The position numbers were made by a program, and so were the translations under genes. A model generated the notes under the pieces. The model was not told the DNA's origin. It searched no databases and saw only the letters and a list, made by a program, of their open reading frames with translations. From contig JH610585.1 of assembly GCA_000252485.1 (NCBI GenBank), positions 1-48,116 of the forward strand: DNA of 48,116 nt, written 5' to 3'. Source of the DNA: Prochloron didemni P4-Papua_New_Guinea. Its GTDB lineage: Bacteria > Cyanobacteriota > Cyanobacteriia > Cyanobacteriales > Prochloraceae. Position 1 is the stretch's first letter; every line of letters starts with the position of its first letter. Positions 16,919 through 24,109 of the stretch are shown here, piece after piece.

Positions 16919-18286
16919 ATGATCGGTAAAAACAATATCGCTCAAAACCCCGATCCCTCATCTGTTCCCGGTTCTTGGCAGAAGTCTCTCCTACTGGTGA
17001 CTGCTGCAACTTTAGTAGCTGGGGGCTGTGGGGTTTACGCTCTCTCTCGCTCGGGATTGCTCAGTTCCCCTCTCAAAACTCCTGTGGGGGGAGAGACGGT
17101 CGCCGAAGTCAGTGTGCCGGAAATTAAGACGGTGACGGCCTTGGGCTATTTAGAACCCTCTGGAGAAGTAATCCAACTTGCCGCTCCTACATCGGCAGAA
17201 AGCAACCGAGTGGAGCAACTCTTGGTTAAAGAGGGAGATTGGGTCAAACAGGGAGAGATTATCGCTATTCTGGATAGCAGAAATAGACTGCAGGCTGCTC
17301 TACAAGAAGCCATGGCTCAAGTAGAAGTGGCGCGATCGCGCCTGCAACAAATCCAAGCAGGAGCGAAACAAGGAGAGATTAAAGCAGCGTTCGCCAGGTG
17401 GCAGCAGACTTTAGCGGAGTTGGAAGGGCAGGTGATTACCCAAAGAGCAACTATTGCTAGCGTGAAAGCGCAGTTGCAAGGAGAGTCCAGCGCTCAACGA
17501 GCTACTATTGAAAGAATTAAAGCTGAGTTAAACAACGCTGGAATTGAGTGCGATCGCTATTTATTATTATATCAAAATGGAGCTGTATCTGCTTCCGCGC
17601 GGGACAGTATTTGTTTGCAAGCGGAAACTGCCCAAGAAAGGTTGGAGGAAGCTAAAGCTACTCTCAATCGCATCCTGACTACTCGTCAAGAACAAATTGA
17701 AGAAGCTACCGCTAATCTGAATCGTACTGTAGCCACGGTAGCGAAACAAGCTCAGGAAGCCAAAGCTACTACAGATGCCATAGGGGAAGTGCGTCCCGTA
17801 GACGTGCAGGTGGCTGCAGCAGAACTGGAAGTGGCAAAAGCAGCAGTATCCAGGGCTGAGGCTAATTTGGATTTGGCAGAAGTGCGATCGCCCATTGAAG
17901 GACAGGTGTTGGAAATCCACACTCGTCCCGGAGAATTAATTGCTCCTGAAGGCATTGCCGAGTTGGGACAAACTCAGCAAATGTACGCCGTGGCTGAAGT
18001 ATATGAAAGCGATGCGGGGAAAATTAGCTTGGGACAGTCTGCGAAAATATTTGCCGATTCTTTACCGAGGAAATTGGAAGGAACGGTAGAGCAAGTAGGT
18101 TTGCAAGTACGCCGTCAGGAAGCCATTAACACCGACCCCGCCGCCAATATTGATGCCAAAGTAGTAGAAGTGAGAATTAAGTTGGATCAAGCAGCTACGG
18201 AAACAGTAGCAGGTTTAACTAACTTGCAGGTAAAAGTGACGATCGATTTGAACCGCACACTTCGGCTTCGCTCAGTGGAACGATGA
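16919..18286 (+). CDS. devB: DevB-type membrane fusion protein (HlyD family)
   Basis: A 455-aa periplasmic adaptor of an ABC exporter. One N-terminal membrane segment (LLLVTAATLVAGGCGVYALS), a biotinyl-lipoyl-like half (VTALGYLEPSGEVIQL, VKEGDWVKQGEIIAILDS), a long coiled-coil hairpin (about 125-315, Ala/Glu/Gln-rich), the second lipoyl half (VRSPIEGQVLEIHTRPGELI), and a beta-barrel end. In Anabaena DevB works with DevC, DevA and TolC to export envelope glycolipids; homologues in other cyanobacteria export other substrates. I place the start at the ATG with GGGAGG 10 nt upstream. An in-frame codon at 16850 would run through the operator palindrome and is rejected. Confidence 0.92.
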   Translation: MIGKNNIAQNPDPSSVPGSWQKSLLLVTAATLVAGGCGVYALSRSGLLSSPLKTPVGGETVAEVSVPEIKTVTALGYLEPSGEVIQLAAPTSAESNRVEQLLVKEGDWVKQGEIIAILDSRNRLQAALQEAMAQVEVARSRLQQIQAGAKQGEIKAAFARWQQTLAELEGQVITQRATIASVKAQLQGESSAQRATIERIKAELNNAGIECDRYLLLYQNGAVSASARDSICLQAETAQERLEEAKATLNRILTTRQEQIEEATANLNRTVATVAKQAQEAKATTDAIGEVRPVDVQVAAAELEVAKAAVSRAEANLDLAEVRSPIEGQVLEIHTRPGELIAPEGIAELGQTQQMYAVAEVYESDAGKISLGQSAKIFADSLPRKLEGTVEQVGLQVRRQEAINTDPAANIDAKVVEVRIKLDQAATETVAGLTNLQVKVTIDLNRTLRLRSVER

Positions 18287-18338
18287 ACACAGATGAACAC
18301 AGATGAAGACTGATTAACTATCAACTATCAACTGCTAT

Positions 18339-19514
18339 ATGTTTAGTTTAATTAAAAAATTAGCTCGAAGAACTCCTTTAGGCTGGCTTCAACTCAGTCG
18401 AGAAAAAACCCGCTTTTTAGTAGCTCTGTCCGGGATTGCTTTTGCTGACATTCTCATTTTCATGCAGTTAGGATTTGAGGGGGCTCTTTATGAGAGTAAT
18501 AGTCGGCTTCATCGCAGTCTCAATGCTGATGTTATTTTAATCAGTCCCCAAGGCAGAAACTTGGTAAATATATCCACTTTTTCTCGACGGCGGATTTATC
18601 AAGCCTTGGATGTACCTGGGGTGAAATCTACCGAGGCCCTCTATACTAATTTTGCTGATTGGAAGAATCCTGAAACTAGAAAGAAAACCAGTATTTTAAT
18701 CGTAGGAACTAATCCGAACCACCAAGCATTTAATTTACCTGGAGTTAATGCTAATTTAGAGAAAATTAAATTGCCAGATACTGTGGTATTCGACCGCGCT
18801 ACTAGAGGAGAATATGCGGAAACTATTGCGGCGCTTGAGGCAGGAAAAACTCCCACTACGGAAATAGAAAGGCGCACCATTACTTTGCATGGACTGTTTG
18901 AAGTAGGAGCATCTTTTGCTACCGATGGCACTTTAATTACTAGCCAAGAAAATTTTTTGCGCCTCTTTCCTAGAAGGCAAACTGGGGCTATTAGTATCGG
19001 TTTAGTGGAACTAGAAGCGGGTGCAGACCCAACTCAAGTTACTGCTGCTTTAAATGCTCATTTACCAGAGGATGTTCGAGCTTTAACTTTAGAAGAATTT
19101 ATTAACTTCGAGAAAGATTATTGGGCGAAAAATACTTCCATTGGTTTTGTCTTTAGATTGGGAACCATGATGGGCTTTATTGTGGGAGTTATTTTAGTCT
19201 ATCAGGTTCTTTCTACTGATGTGAACGACCACATGGCAGAATATGCTACTTTTAAAGCTATGGGCTATAGGGATTGGTATTTATTGGGCATAGTATTTGA
19301 AGAAGCAATTATTTTAGCTTTAGTGGGATTTATTCCTGGGTTTTCTATCTCTTTAGGTTTATATTCCATGACTCGCAAGGCTACTAATTTACCCATCTAT
19401 TTGACTATGGCCAGGGTAATATTTGTGCTGGCACTGACCGCCATTATGTGTAGTTTGTCGGGGGCGATCGCCACTCGCAGACTTCAAGCTGCTGACCCGG
19501 CGGATATTTTTTGA
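18339..19514 (+). CDS. devC: DevC-type ABC exporter permease
   Basis: A 391-aa MacB/FtsX-type permease. It has one membrane segment near the N-terminus (FLVALSGIAFADILIFMQLGFEGALYES), a large periplasmic domain (about 60-265), and three C-terminal segments (LGTMMGFIVGVILVYQVL, FEEAIILALVGFIPGFSISLGLY, and the final VIFVLALTAIMCSLSGAIATRRL). The DevC-specific patterns TPLGWLQLSREKTRFLVALSGI and MAEYATFKAMGYRDWYLL are present. It follows devB after a 52-nt gap that itself carries ATGAACACAG repeat units, and precedes devA across a longer minisatellite. Confidence 0.93.
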   Translation: MFSLIKKLARRTPLGWLQLSREKTRFLVALSGIAFADILIFMQLGFEGALYESNSRLHRSLNADVILISPQGRNLVNISTFSRRRIYQALDVPGVKSTEALYTNFADWKNPETRKKTSILIVGTNPNHQAFNLPGVNANLEKIKLPDTVVFDRATRGEYAETIAALEAGKTPTTEIERRTITLHGLFEVGASFATDGTLITSQENFLRLFPRRQTGAISIGLVELEAGADPTQVTAALNAHLPEDVRALTLEEFINFEKDYWAKNTSIGFVFRLGTMMGFIVGVILVYQVLSTDVNDHMAEYATFKAMGYRDWYLLGIVFEEAIILALVGFIPGFSISLGLYSMTRKATNLPIYLTMARVIFVLALTAIMCSLSGAIATRRLQAADPADIF

Positions 19515-19740
19515 ACCGCAGATGAACGCAGATGAACACAGATGAAGGCAGATGAATACAAATAAATACAGATGAAGGCAGATGAACACAGATGAATACA
19601 AATGAAGGCAGATGAATACAAATAAATACAGATGAACGCAGATGAACACAGATAAATACAAATGAAGGCAGATGAATACAAATAAATACAGATGAAGGCA
19701 GATGAACACAGATGAATACAAATGAAGGCAGATGAACGAA
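19513..19740. repeat. Decanucleotide minisatellite between devC and devA
   Basis: About 22 units of a ~10-nt repeat (variants AGATGAACAC, AGATGAAGGC, AGATGAATAC, AAATAAATAC) fill the whole gap and run through the devA start codon. There is a higher-order period, with the block AGGCAGATGAATACAAATAA recurring about every 80-90 nt. On the minus strand the array is open in several frames, giving spurious Ile/Cys/Leu/His-rich translations. The same unit appears as a short run at 18286-18306 and inverted at 31613-31640 and 31773-31803. Confidence 0.92.
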
Positions 19741-20427
19741 GAATCGGTAATTAGTATAACTGGATTGGACCACTATTTTGGTAAAGGTCAACTGCGCAAA
19801 CAAGTACTATTTGAGATTAATTTAAATATTGCTGCTGGAGAGATTATTCTTATGACTGGTCCTTCTGGCTCCGGCAAAACCACCCTTCTCACCTTAGTCG
19901 GGGCGTTGCGAGCAGTCCAGTGCGGCAGTTTGCAAGTATTGGGACAAGAACTTTGTGGTGCCAGTAAAGGCAAGCAAGTACAAGCCAGACGGAATAACGG
20001 CTATATTTTCCAAGCCCACAACTTACACCGCAGTCTCACCGCTATGCAGAACGTGCAAATGGGTTTGGAAGTACACGGTTCCTTCTCCTCACGGGAAATG
20101 AGACGCAGGTCCGTAGAGATGTTGGAACAGGTTGGATTGGGCGATCGCGTTCATTATTACCCCGAAGACCTGTCTGGGGGACAAAAACAAAGAGTGGCCA
20201 TCGCCCGTGCCTTAGTGAGTCATCCCCGCATCGTTCTCGCGGACGAACCTACCGCAGCCTTGGATAGTAAGTCCGGTCGAGACGTGGTTAATTTAATGCA
20301 GCGATTGGCCCAAGAACAAGGATGTACTATTTTGCTAGTCACTCACGACAATCGTATCCTGGATATTGCCGATCGCATCGTCCATATGGAGGATGGAAAG
20401 TTAGCCAGTGCTGCAGCAGTTCCTTAG
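19732..20427 (+). CDS. devA: DevA-type ABC exporter ATP-binding protein
   Basis: A 231-aa ABC ATPase of the LolD/MacB class. It opens with VISITGLDHYFGKGQLRKQVLFEINL (the DevA hallmark LDHYFGKG), Walker A GPSGSGKTT, Q-loop FQAHNLHRSL, signature LSGGQKQRVAIARAL, Walker B RIVLADEPTAALD and switch LLVTHDNRI. It forms the third gene of the devBCA-type operon. The ATG lies in the last units of the minisatellite, so its ribosome site is made of repeat sequence (AGGCAG 6 nt upstream); repeat-number change could alter coupling to devC. Confidence 0.94.
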   Translation: MNEESVISITGLDHYFGKGQLRKQVLFEINLNIAAGEIILMTGPSGSGKTTLLTLVGALRAVQCGSLQVLGQELCGASKGKQVQARRNNGYIFQAHNLHRSLTAMQNVQMGLEVHGSFSSREMRRRSVEMLEQVGLGDRVHYYPEDLSGGQKQRVAIARALVSHPRIVLADEPTAALDSKSGRDVVNLMQRLAQEQGCTILLVTHDNRILDIADRIVHMEDGKLASAAAVP

Positions 20428-20511
20428 TGGAATATTATTTATTTGACCTCTCTTAAAGAGTTTTAGCTATGATTATATCAAATACGAAAAAGGATGCTAC
20501 AGATAAAGAAG

Positions 20512-20673
20512 ATCCCCCTAAATCCCCCTTCAAAAGGGGGACTTTCTAGCCTCCCCCCTTCAAAAGGTGGACTTTCTAGCCTCCCCCCTTCAGAAGGTGG
20601 ACTTTCTAGCCTCCCCCCTTCAGAAGGTGGACTTTCTAGCCTCCCCCCTTATTAAGGGGGGCTGGGGGGGATC
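20512..20673. repeat. Palindromic CCCCCTAAATCCCCC element with four 30-bp tandem units
   Basis: Begins CCCCCTAAATCCCCCTTCAAAAGGGGG. It then has four head-to-tail 30-bp units (ACTTTCTAGC CTCCCCCCTT CARAAGGTGG) at 20541-20660, ending ATTAAGGGGGGCTGGGGGGGATC. Every unit contains a CCCCTT...AAGG hairpin. Related single copies occur at about 28588-28620 and 48039-48090. No coding potential. Confidence 0.85.
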
Positions 20674-20762
20674 CAACGTTAAAGCTTGTACTAATTGTTT
20701 ATAAATACTATTTATTTATACCAAATATTTTCGTAATTTATCTAAAAATGTGGATTCTTATC

Positions 20763-20866
20763 GTAGGTTGGGTTGAGGCAACGAAACCCAACAAACCAGG
20801 AGGTTTATATTGGGCTTGCCCTGAGTGGTAGTCGAAGGTTTTTTCTATCACTTTACCCAACCTACC
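20763..20866. repeat. GTAGGTTGGGTT-family element (about 104 bp)
   Basis: Starts GTAGGTTGGGTTGAGG and ends with the inverted TTTACCCAACCTAC. The interior has AACGAAACCCAACAAACCAGGAGGTT, a GGTAGTCGAAGG block, and TCTATCACTT. It is closely similar in order and length to 21554-21656, so these two are sister copies of a MITE-like element with ~12-bp terminal inverted repeats. Confidence 0.8.
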
Positions 20867-20889
20867 AATACTGAGATATAATAGGGGAT

Positions 20890-20983
20890 TGGATTGCAGC
20901 CAAGAAACCGGGTTTCTCTTATTATTTTAAGGATTAATGTTGAAACTTTGCAAAGAAACCCGGTTTCTCAACCCACGGGACGA
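20890..20983. repeat. GAAACCGGGTTTC-family element
   Basis: GATTGCAGCCAAGAAACCGGG, TTTCTC, a TATTATTTTAAGGATTAATG spacer, and AAAGAAACCCGGTTTCTCAACCCACGGGA. GAAACCGGGTTTC and GAAACCCGGTTTC are each self-complementary. Other members lie at 22840-22934, 26012-26098, 27067-27164, 28306-28403, 28466-28540 and 33019-33116. Confidence 0.8.
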
Positions 20984-21065
20984 CCTCAATCTATACTGCC
21001 ATGGGATAAACTATTTGTAGCAAATATTTTTGTATTTCATCTAACCTCACTCATTAAAATAAAAT

Positions 21066-21242
21066 TCAATCGCGGCAACTCCAAGATAATCCGAGAGATT
21101 CAATGATAGATGGGGGGAGTGACAAAAAACTTGTGAAGCCTGTATCGATAACAGCATCAATCATTATCTTGGGAAAGTTGACATGACCAACTGCAATCTT
21201 GATGATAGCCTCACAGCGATCGTTGACCATACCGAACATCAT
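21066..21242 (-). pseudogene. Truncated retropepsin-like (clan AA) aspartic protease
   Basis: A 58-codon frame starting with ATG overlapping the stop of the upstream 91-aa gene (ATGA). It reads MFGMVNDRCEAIIKIAVGH, then FPKIMIDAVIDTGFTSFLSLPPSIIESLGL and stops after SWSCRD. IDAVIDTGFT is the catalytic DTG loop region of single-domain retropepsin-like proteases common in cyanobacteria, which are about 120-130 aa. Only the N-terminal half remains: the flap and the C-terminal LLGMxLL part are missing and the downstream sequence is unrelated. The 4-nt overlap with its usual partner gene shows that the pair was once an operon. Confidence 0.7.
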
Positions 21243-21514
21243 AGGATTTTCCTTAGACTTCGGCTGCCAAAGCGAAATACTGCCCGATGTCCAATTCTAA
21301 TGACCCAAGGTTGAGCATCGGGATATCTTTCAAATAATCGTTCTGTTGCATTCACAATATTATCAGCAACCTCAAAAGCTCCAGTTTCAATATCAATAGC
21401 TACAATCTGACCATGATTGCCTTCCTCAACTTGAGAACGTATTTTATTTTCGTAGAGTTCATTGCCCCGTTGAGCAAATTCTTCTTTGCTATAGCGCGGT
21501 TGCCTAACTGCCAT
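21239..21514 (-). CDS. Conserved hypothetical protein, partner of the retropepsin-like gene
   Basis: A 91-aa protein: YSKEEFAQRGNELYENKIRSQVEEGNHGQIVAIDIETGAFEVADNIVNATERLF, then PDAQPWVIRIGHRAVFRFGSRS. I recognise this as a widespread small cyanobacterial family that usually precedes, with a short overlap, a small aspartic-protease gene, as here. No function is known; the organisation resembles toxin-antitoxin-like pairs but that is only inference. The start ATG is preceded by AGAGGT. Because the partner is truncated, this may be a decaying locus. Confidence 0.75.
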   Translation of the reverse strand: MAVRQPRYSKEEFAQRGNELYENKIRSQVEEGNHGQIVAIDIETGAFEVADNIVNATERLFERYPDAQPWVIRIGHRAVFRFGSRSLRKIL

Positions 21515-21553
21515 TAATTTGACCTCTCTTCTTGCTCCCCCCTTAATTATATC

Positions 21554-21656
21554 GTAGGTTGGGTTGAGGCAACGAAACCCAACAAACCAGGAGGTTAATG
21601 TTAGGAGTTCTTTGATTGGTAGTCAAAGGGTTTCCCTATCGCTTTACCCAACCTAC
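21554..21656. repeat. GTAGGTTGGGTT-family element (about 103 bp), sister copy
   Basis: Same ends and internal order as 20763-20866: GTAGGTTGGGTTGAGG, AACGAAACCCAACAAACC, AGGAGGTTAATG, a TGGTAGTCAAAGGG block, CCCTATCGCTTTACCCAACCTAC. The two copies bracket the 91-aa gene and the truncated protease. Confidence 0.8.
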
Positions 21657-21714
21657 TAAAACTAATTAATCTATCATTAATCTTCAATAATTGCTCCCCC
21701 CTTAAGATATTCAT

Positions 21715-22335
21715 TCATCGCTTTATTTCAAGCCATTTAACTCTCAAATCTCGAACCGCATCTCTAACTTGCCGCTGTTTCTTAGATAAAGAAGATGAAC
21801 CAGTTTTAACTTCAACCAACCAGATGCCTTTAAGATTCCCATGATCTAGTCCGTCAAACACAATTAAATCAATGGGAGATCCAAGAAATCGGGTATCTTT
21901 AGGGTTGAAACTAAAATCTGGTAGATATGGGACGAAATGCTCCGTTACCTGTCCTCTAATAACCGATTTACTTTTTTCAATAGCTTCCTGTCTTATTTGT
22001 TTGGTATTTTCTTCTTTCCACTGTCTTAGTAACAACTCAGCTTCCTGTTGAGCAATTTTCTTTTGTTCTAGAGTAATACGTTCAATTTCTCTTTGCTGCC
22101 AATTTTCATATTGCTCTCTCGCCTTTCTATTAACTTCCTCATTGAGACGATTGAGACGAGAGTTAGCTTCACGTTGAGCTATGTCTCTCTGTTCCCGTTT
22201 AATATATTCATAATCTTTACTTTTCCAAGAATCATATTTTTCTTTTACTCTCTGTTCAACTCTAATATTTACTCTGTAGAGTTGATATCCAAGTATTGCT
22301 ATCACAATTACTAATATTACAACTATTAATTCCAT
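21715..22335 (-). CDS. Holliday-junction-resolvase-like (Endonuc_Holl) protein with membrane anchor
   Basis: A 206-aa protein. One N-terminal hydrophobic helix (LIVVILVIVIAILGYQLY), a long charged coiled coil (about 25-125, rich in QRE/EE/KK), and a C-terminal domain: DTRFLGSPIDLIVFDGLDHGNLKGIWLVEVKTGSSSLSKKQRQVRDAVRDLRVKWLEI. The D...D, EVK and KKQRxxRDAV pattern is that of the 'Endonuclease related to archaeal Holliday junction resolvase' family, a PD-(D/E)XK fold with Asp in PIDLIVFDG and Glu-x-Lys in VEVKT. Function in bacteria is not established. The membrane anchor makes a classical recombination role unlikely. Confidence 0.85.
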   Translation of the reverse strand: MELIVVILVIVIAILGYQLYRVNIRVEQRVKEKYDSWKSKDYEYIKREQRDIAQREANSRLNRLNEEVNRKAREQYENWQQREIERITLEQKKIAQQEAELLLRQWKEENTKQIRQEAIEKSKSVIRGQVTEHFVPYLPDFSFNPKDTRFLGSPIDLIVFDGLDHGNLKGIWLVEVKTGSSSLSKKQRQVRDAVRDLRVKWLEIKR

Positions 22336-22374
22336 AGTGACTCCTTAAGTTCAAGACTATAAATATCCTTTGGA

Positions 22375-22470
22375 TTATTGGCAATAATTAGGTAATCTTG
22401 GTACTTCTACAATAAATGCTTCGTCTTCTTCATTCCAATAGATAGCTAAATCCTATTTAATTAAAGATAT
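22375..22470 (-). pseudogene. hicB remnant
   Basis: The minus strand reads IK(stop)DLAIYWNEEDEAFIVEVPRLPNYCQ(stop). It lines up with the intact HicB at 23676-23888 (IKYELVIYWSEEDEAFIVEVPELPGC). There is a stop where the Tyr codon should be, and the frame ends shortly after the LPxC motif. DNA similarity to the intact gene is obvious over about 80 nt. A decayed duplicate of the antitoxin gene. Confidence 0.75.
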
Positions 22471-22555
22471 TTACTATTGGTTGTAGAACATCTTATATTT
22501 AGCACAACGATAGCCTAATTATCAACCCCCTCTGTGGTAAACCTTGCTCAAATTC

Positions 22556-22756
22556 TCAAATTCCCAACCCAAAATTACCCACAATCGCCAAAACATCCTT
22601 CCTTTCAATTATCCCATTCCCATCAATATCAGCTGCAGCATTAAAATCCACATTCCGCACTTCGTATTGTACGATATAATAATACAAATTAGATTCAAGA
22701 CTACATTTTGAAGCATGATATCTTAATGATGGAGAGATATTTATTGATTGTACCAA
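22556..22756 (-). pseudogene. Dockerin/EF-hand-like C-terminal fragment
   Basis: The 66-codon frame ends with VDFNAAADIDGNGIIERKDVLAIVGNFGLGI. This is a dockerin type I / calcium-loop segment (DIDGNGIIERKDVLAI with Asp, Asn and Glu ligands) like those at the C-terminus of large secreted cyanobacterial proteins. The 30 residues before it look random. Probably the tail of a lost gene; it could in principle be expressed. Confidence 0.45.
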
Positions 22757-22839
22757 GTCAACTCTTGAAAAAGCAATGGAAATAAAAAAAATCTAACATT
22801 TCTCTAATCTAGTAGCATGGCACATGGAATGTGGAATAG

Positions 22840-22934
22840 ATTGCAGCCCAGAAACCGGGTTTCTAGCATTATTTTCGGCTCCATACCCAAATTTGTGAAA
22901 GAAACCCGGTTTCTCAACCCACGGAATAATCTAA
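22840..22934. repeat. GAAACCGGGTTTC-family element
   Basis: GATTGCAGCCCAGAAACCGG, TTTCTAGCATTATTTTCGG, and GTGAAAGAAACCCGGTTTCTCAACCCACGG. Same family as 20890-20983. Further on (23030-23070) is a short heptamer run of the CAACTGTCAACT type. The rest of 22757-23109 has no gene. Confidence 0.75.
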
Positions 22935-23109
22935 AATAATTTATAGCCTTTCTGGGACTCAATATTTACATTATATACGGGCCTATGAACGTGTTAAGTA
23001 TTGAGTTCCAGCAACCGCAGGTTGCAGTATAACTATCAACTGTCCACTATCAACTGTCAACTGCTATATAATGTACAATTATAAATACATATACGACTTT
23101 AGATGAATC

Positions 23110-23361
23110 ATGGACACGATCGCATACACTTCTCTTAGGAGTAATCTAGACGAGACAATGGAAAAAGTTTGCGACAATCGCACTCCCATCACTATAACTC
23201 GTAGCAACGCTCGACCAGTTGTCATGCTTTCCCTAGAAGATTATCAGGCACTAGAGGAAACTGCTTACTTACTCCGCAGCCCTAAAAACGCCAAGCGACT
23301 CATGGATTCCATCGTTGAACTTGAAGCAGGACAAGGACAAGAACGGGAGTTGATTGAGTGA
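23110..23361 (+). CDS. yefM: YefM/Phd-family antitoxin
   Basis: An 83-aa antitoxin with the Phd/YefM N-terminal DNA-binding fold (YTSLRSNLDETMEKVCDNRTPITITRSNARPVVMLSLEDYQALEETAYLLRSPKNAKRLMDSI). The acidic C-terminus (ELEAGQGQERELIE) binds the toxin. It overlaps the downstream toxin start by 4 nt (GTGA), the classic antitoxin-first TA operon. It should autoregulate its own promoter together with the toxin. Confidence 0.95.
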   Translation: MDTIAYTSLRSNLDETMEKVCDNRTPITITRSNARPVVMLSLEDYQALEETAYLLRSPKNAKRLMDSIVELEAGQGQERELIE

Positions 23362-23612
23362 ACTTAATCTTCTCTAAAAATGCTTGGAATGACTACTTAT
23401 ACTGGCAAAGCACCGACCGTAAAGTGTTGAAAAAGATTAACACTCTTATTAAGGATATTCAAAGACAACCTTTTGAGGGTATCGGAAAACCAGAACCTCT
23501 CAAGCATGGTTTGTCTGGATACTGGTCTAGGCGAATTACCGATGAAGATAGAATGATTTATAAAGTGGAGAATGACTCAGTATTCATCGCTCAACTTCGC
23601 TACCACTACTAA
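23358..23612 (+). CDS. yoeB: YoeB/Txe-family mRNA interferase toxin
   Basis: An 84-aa RelE-superfamily toxin (MNLIFSKNAWNDYLYWQSTDRKVLKKINTLIKDI, then PFEGIGKPEPLKHGLSGYWSRRITDEDRMIYKV and IAQLRYHY). The YoeB catalytic set is visible: Glu in GIGKPEPLK, Arg in SRRITDEDR, and the terminal His-Tyr. YoeB cleaves mRNA in the ribosomal A site. GTG start overlapping yefM by 4 nt. The frame and all motifs look intact, so the pair is probably functional. Confidence 0.95.
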   Translation: MNLIFSKNAWNDYLYWQSTDRKVLKKINTLIKDIQRQPFEGIGKPEPLKHGLSGYWSRRITDEDRMIYKVENDSVFIAQLRYHY

Positions 23613-23675
23613 TTCATAGTTTGTCTAACAGTTTAGCTATTAGTTACTATAGCAAACTATAAAAAGTTATTGATA

Positions 23676-23888
23676 TTAAACATATATTAGCCGTCCTTTT
23701 GGTGAAGGAATGGGACGATCTAGATCCTTAGCTGTATCTATCCATTCTTGCATTACAATTTCTGCATTAGTAACAGCCTCTTGATAAGTTTTACCGTCAG
23801 CCATACAACCAGGCAATTCTGGTACTTCTACAATAAATGCCTCATCTTCTTCACTCCAATAGATAACTAGCTCGTATTTAATTAACAT
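23676..23888 (-). CDS. hicB: HicB-family antitoxin
   Basis: A 70-aa HicB-like protein: MLIKYELVIYWSEEDEAFIVEVPELPGCMADGKTYQEAVTNAEIVMQEWIDTAKDLDRPIPSPKG. This is the complete partial-RNase-H-like HicB fold without a C-terminal DNA-binding tail. I choose the second ATG (23888), which has AGGAG 6 nt upstream, over an ATG two codons earlier that overlaps that site. No HicA toxin is recognisable next to it; the region just upstream on the minus strand (to about 24000) has a short open frame of unclear origin. Orphan HicBs of this kind are frequent in cyanobacteria. Confidence 0.88.
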   Translation of the reverse strand: MLIKYELVIYWSEEDEAFIVEVPELPGCMADGKTYQEAVTNAEIVMQEWIDTAKDLDRPIPSPKGRLIYV

Positions 23889-24109
23889 TTCCATCTCCTA
23901 AACAATATTTGACAATTACACTTCTAATTTGTTTAACTTGATAAGCTTTTGTTTTAGCACCTTTTGGTTGTATATTAATAATTTCCTCGGACAGGAAGAT
24001 AAGCAAAAACAAGAAACAATTTAGAGCCGATATATAAGCTAGCTAATTACAAATTTTTTTCTTCTTTGATTCTGTGGTACAATGGACTATGAAAATATTT
24101 TATTAAAAA

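Noticed and set aside
19389-19803. Three overlapping minus-strand frames with Ile/Cys/Leu/His repeats
   Set aside because: Artefacts of the decanucleotide minisatellite between devC and devA.
20894-21106. 70-codon plus-strand frame
   Set aside because: Its first half is a GAAACCGGGTTTC-family repeat and its second half overlaps the truncated protease on the other strand.
23895-24010. Possible HicA toxin upstream of hicB
   Set aside because: The open minus-strand frame has no HicA double-stranded-RNA-binding motif or conserved His, and no convincing start.
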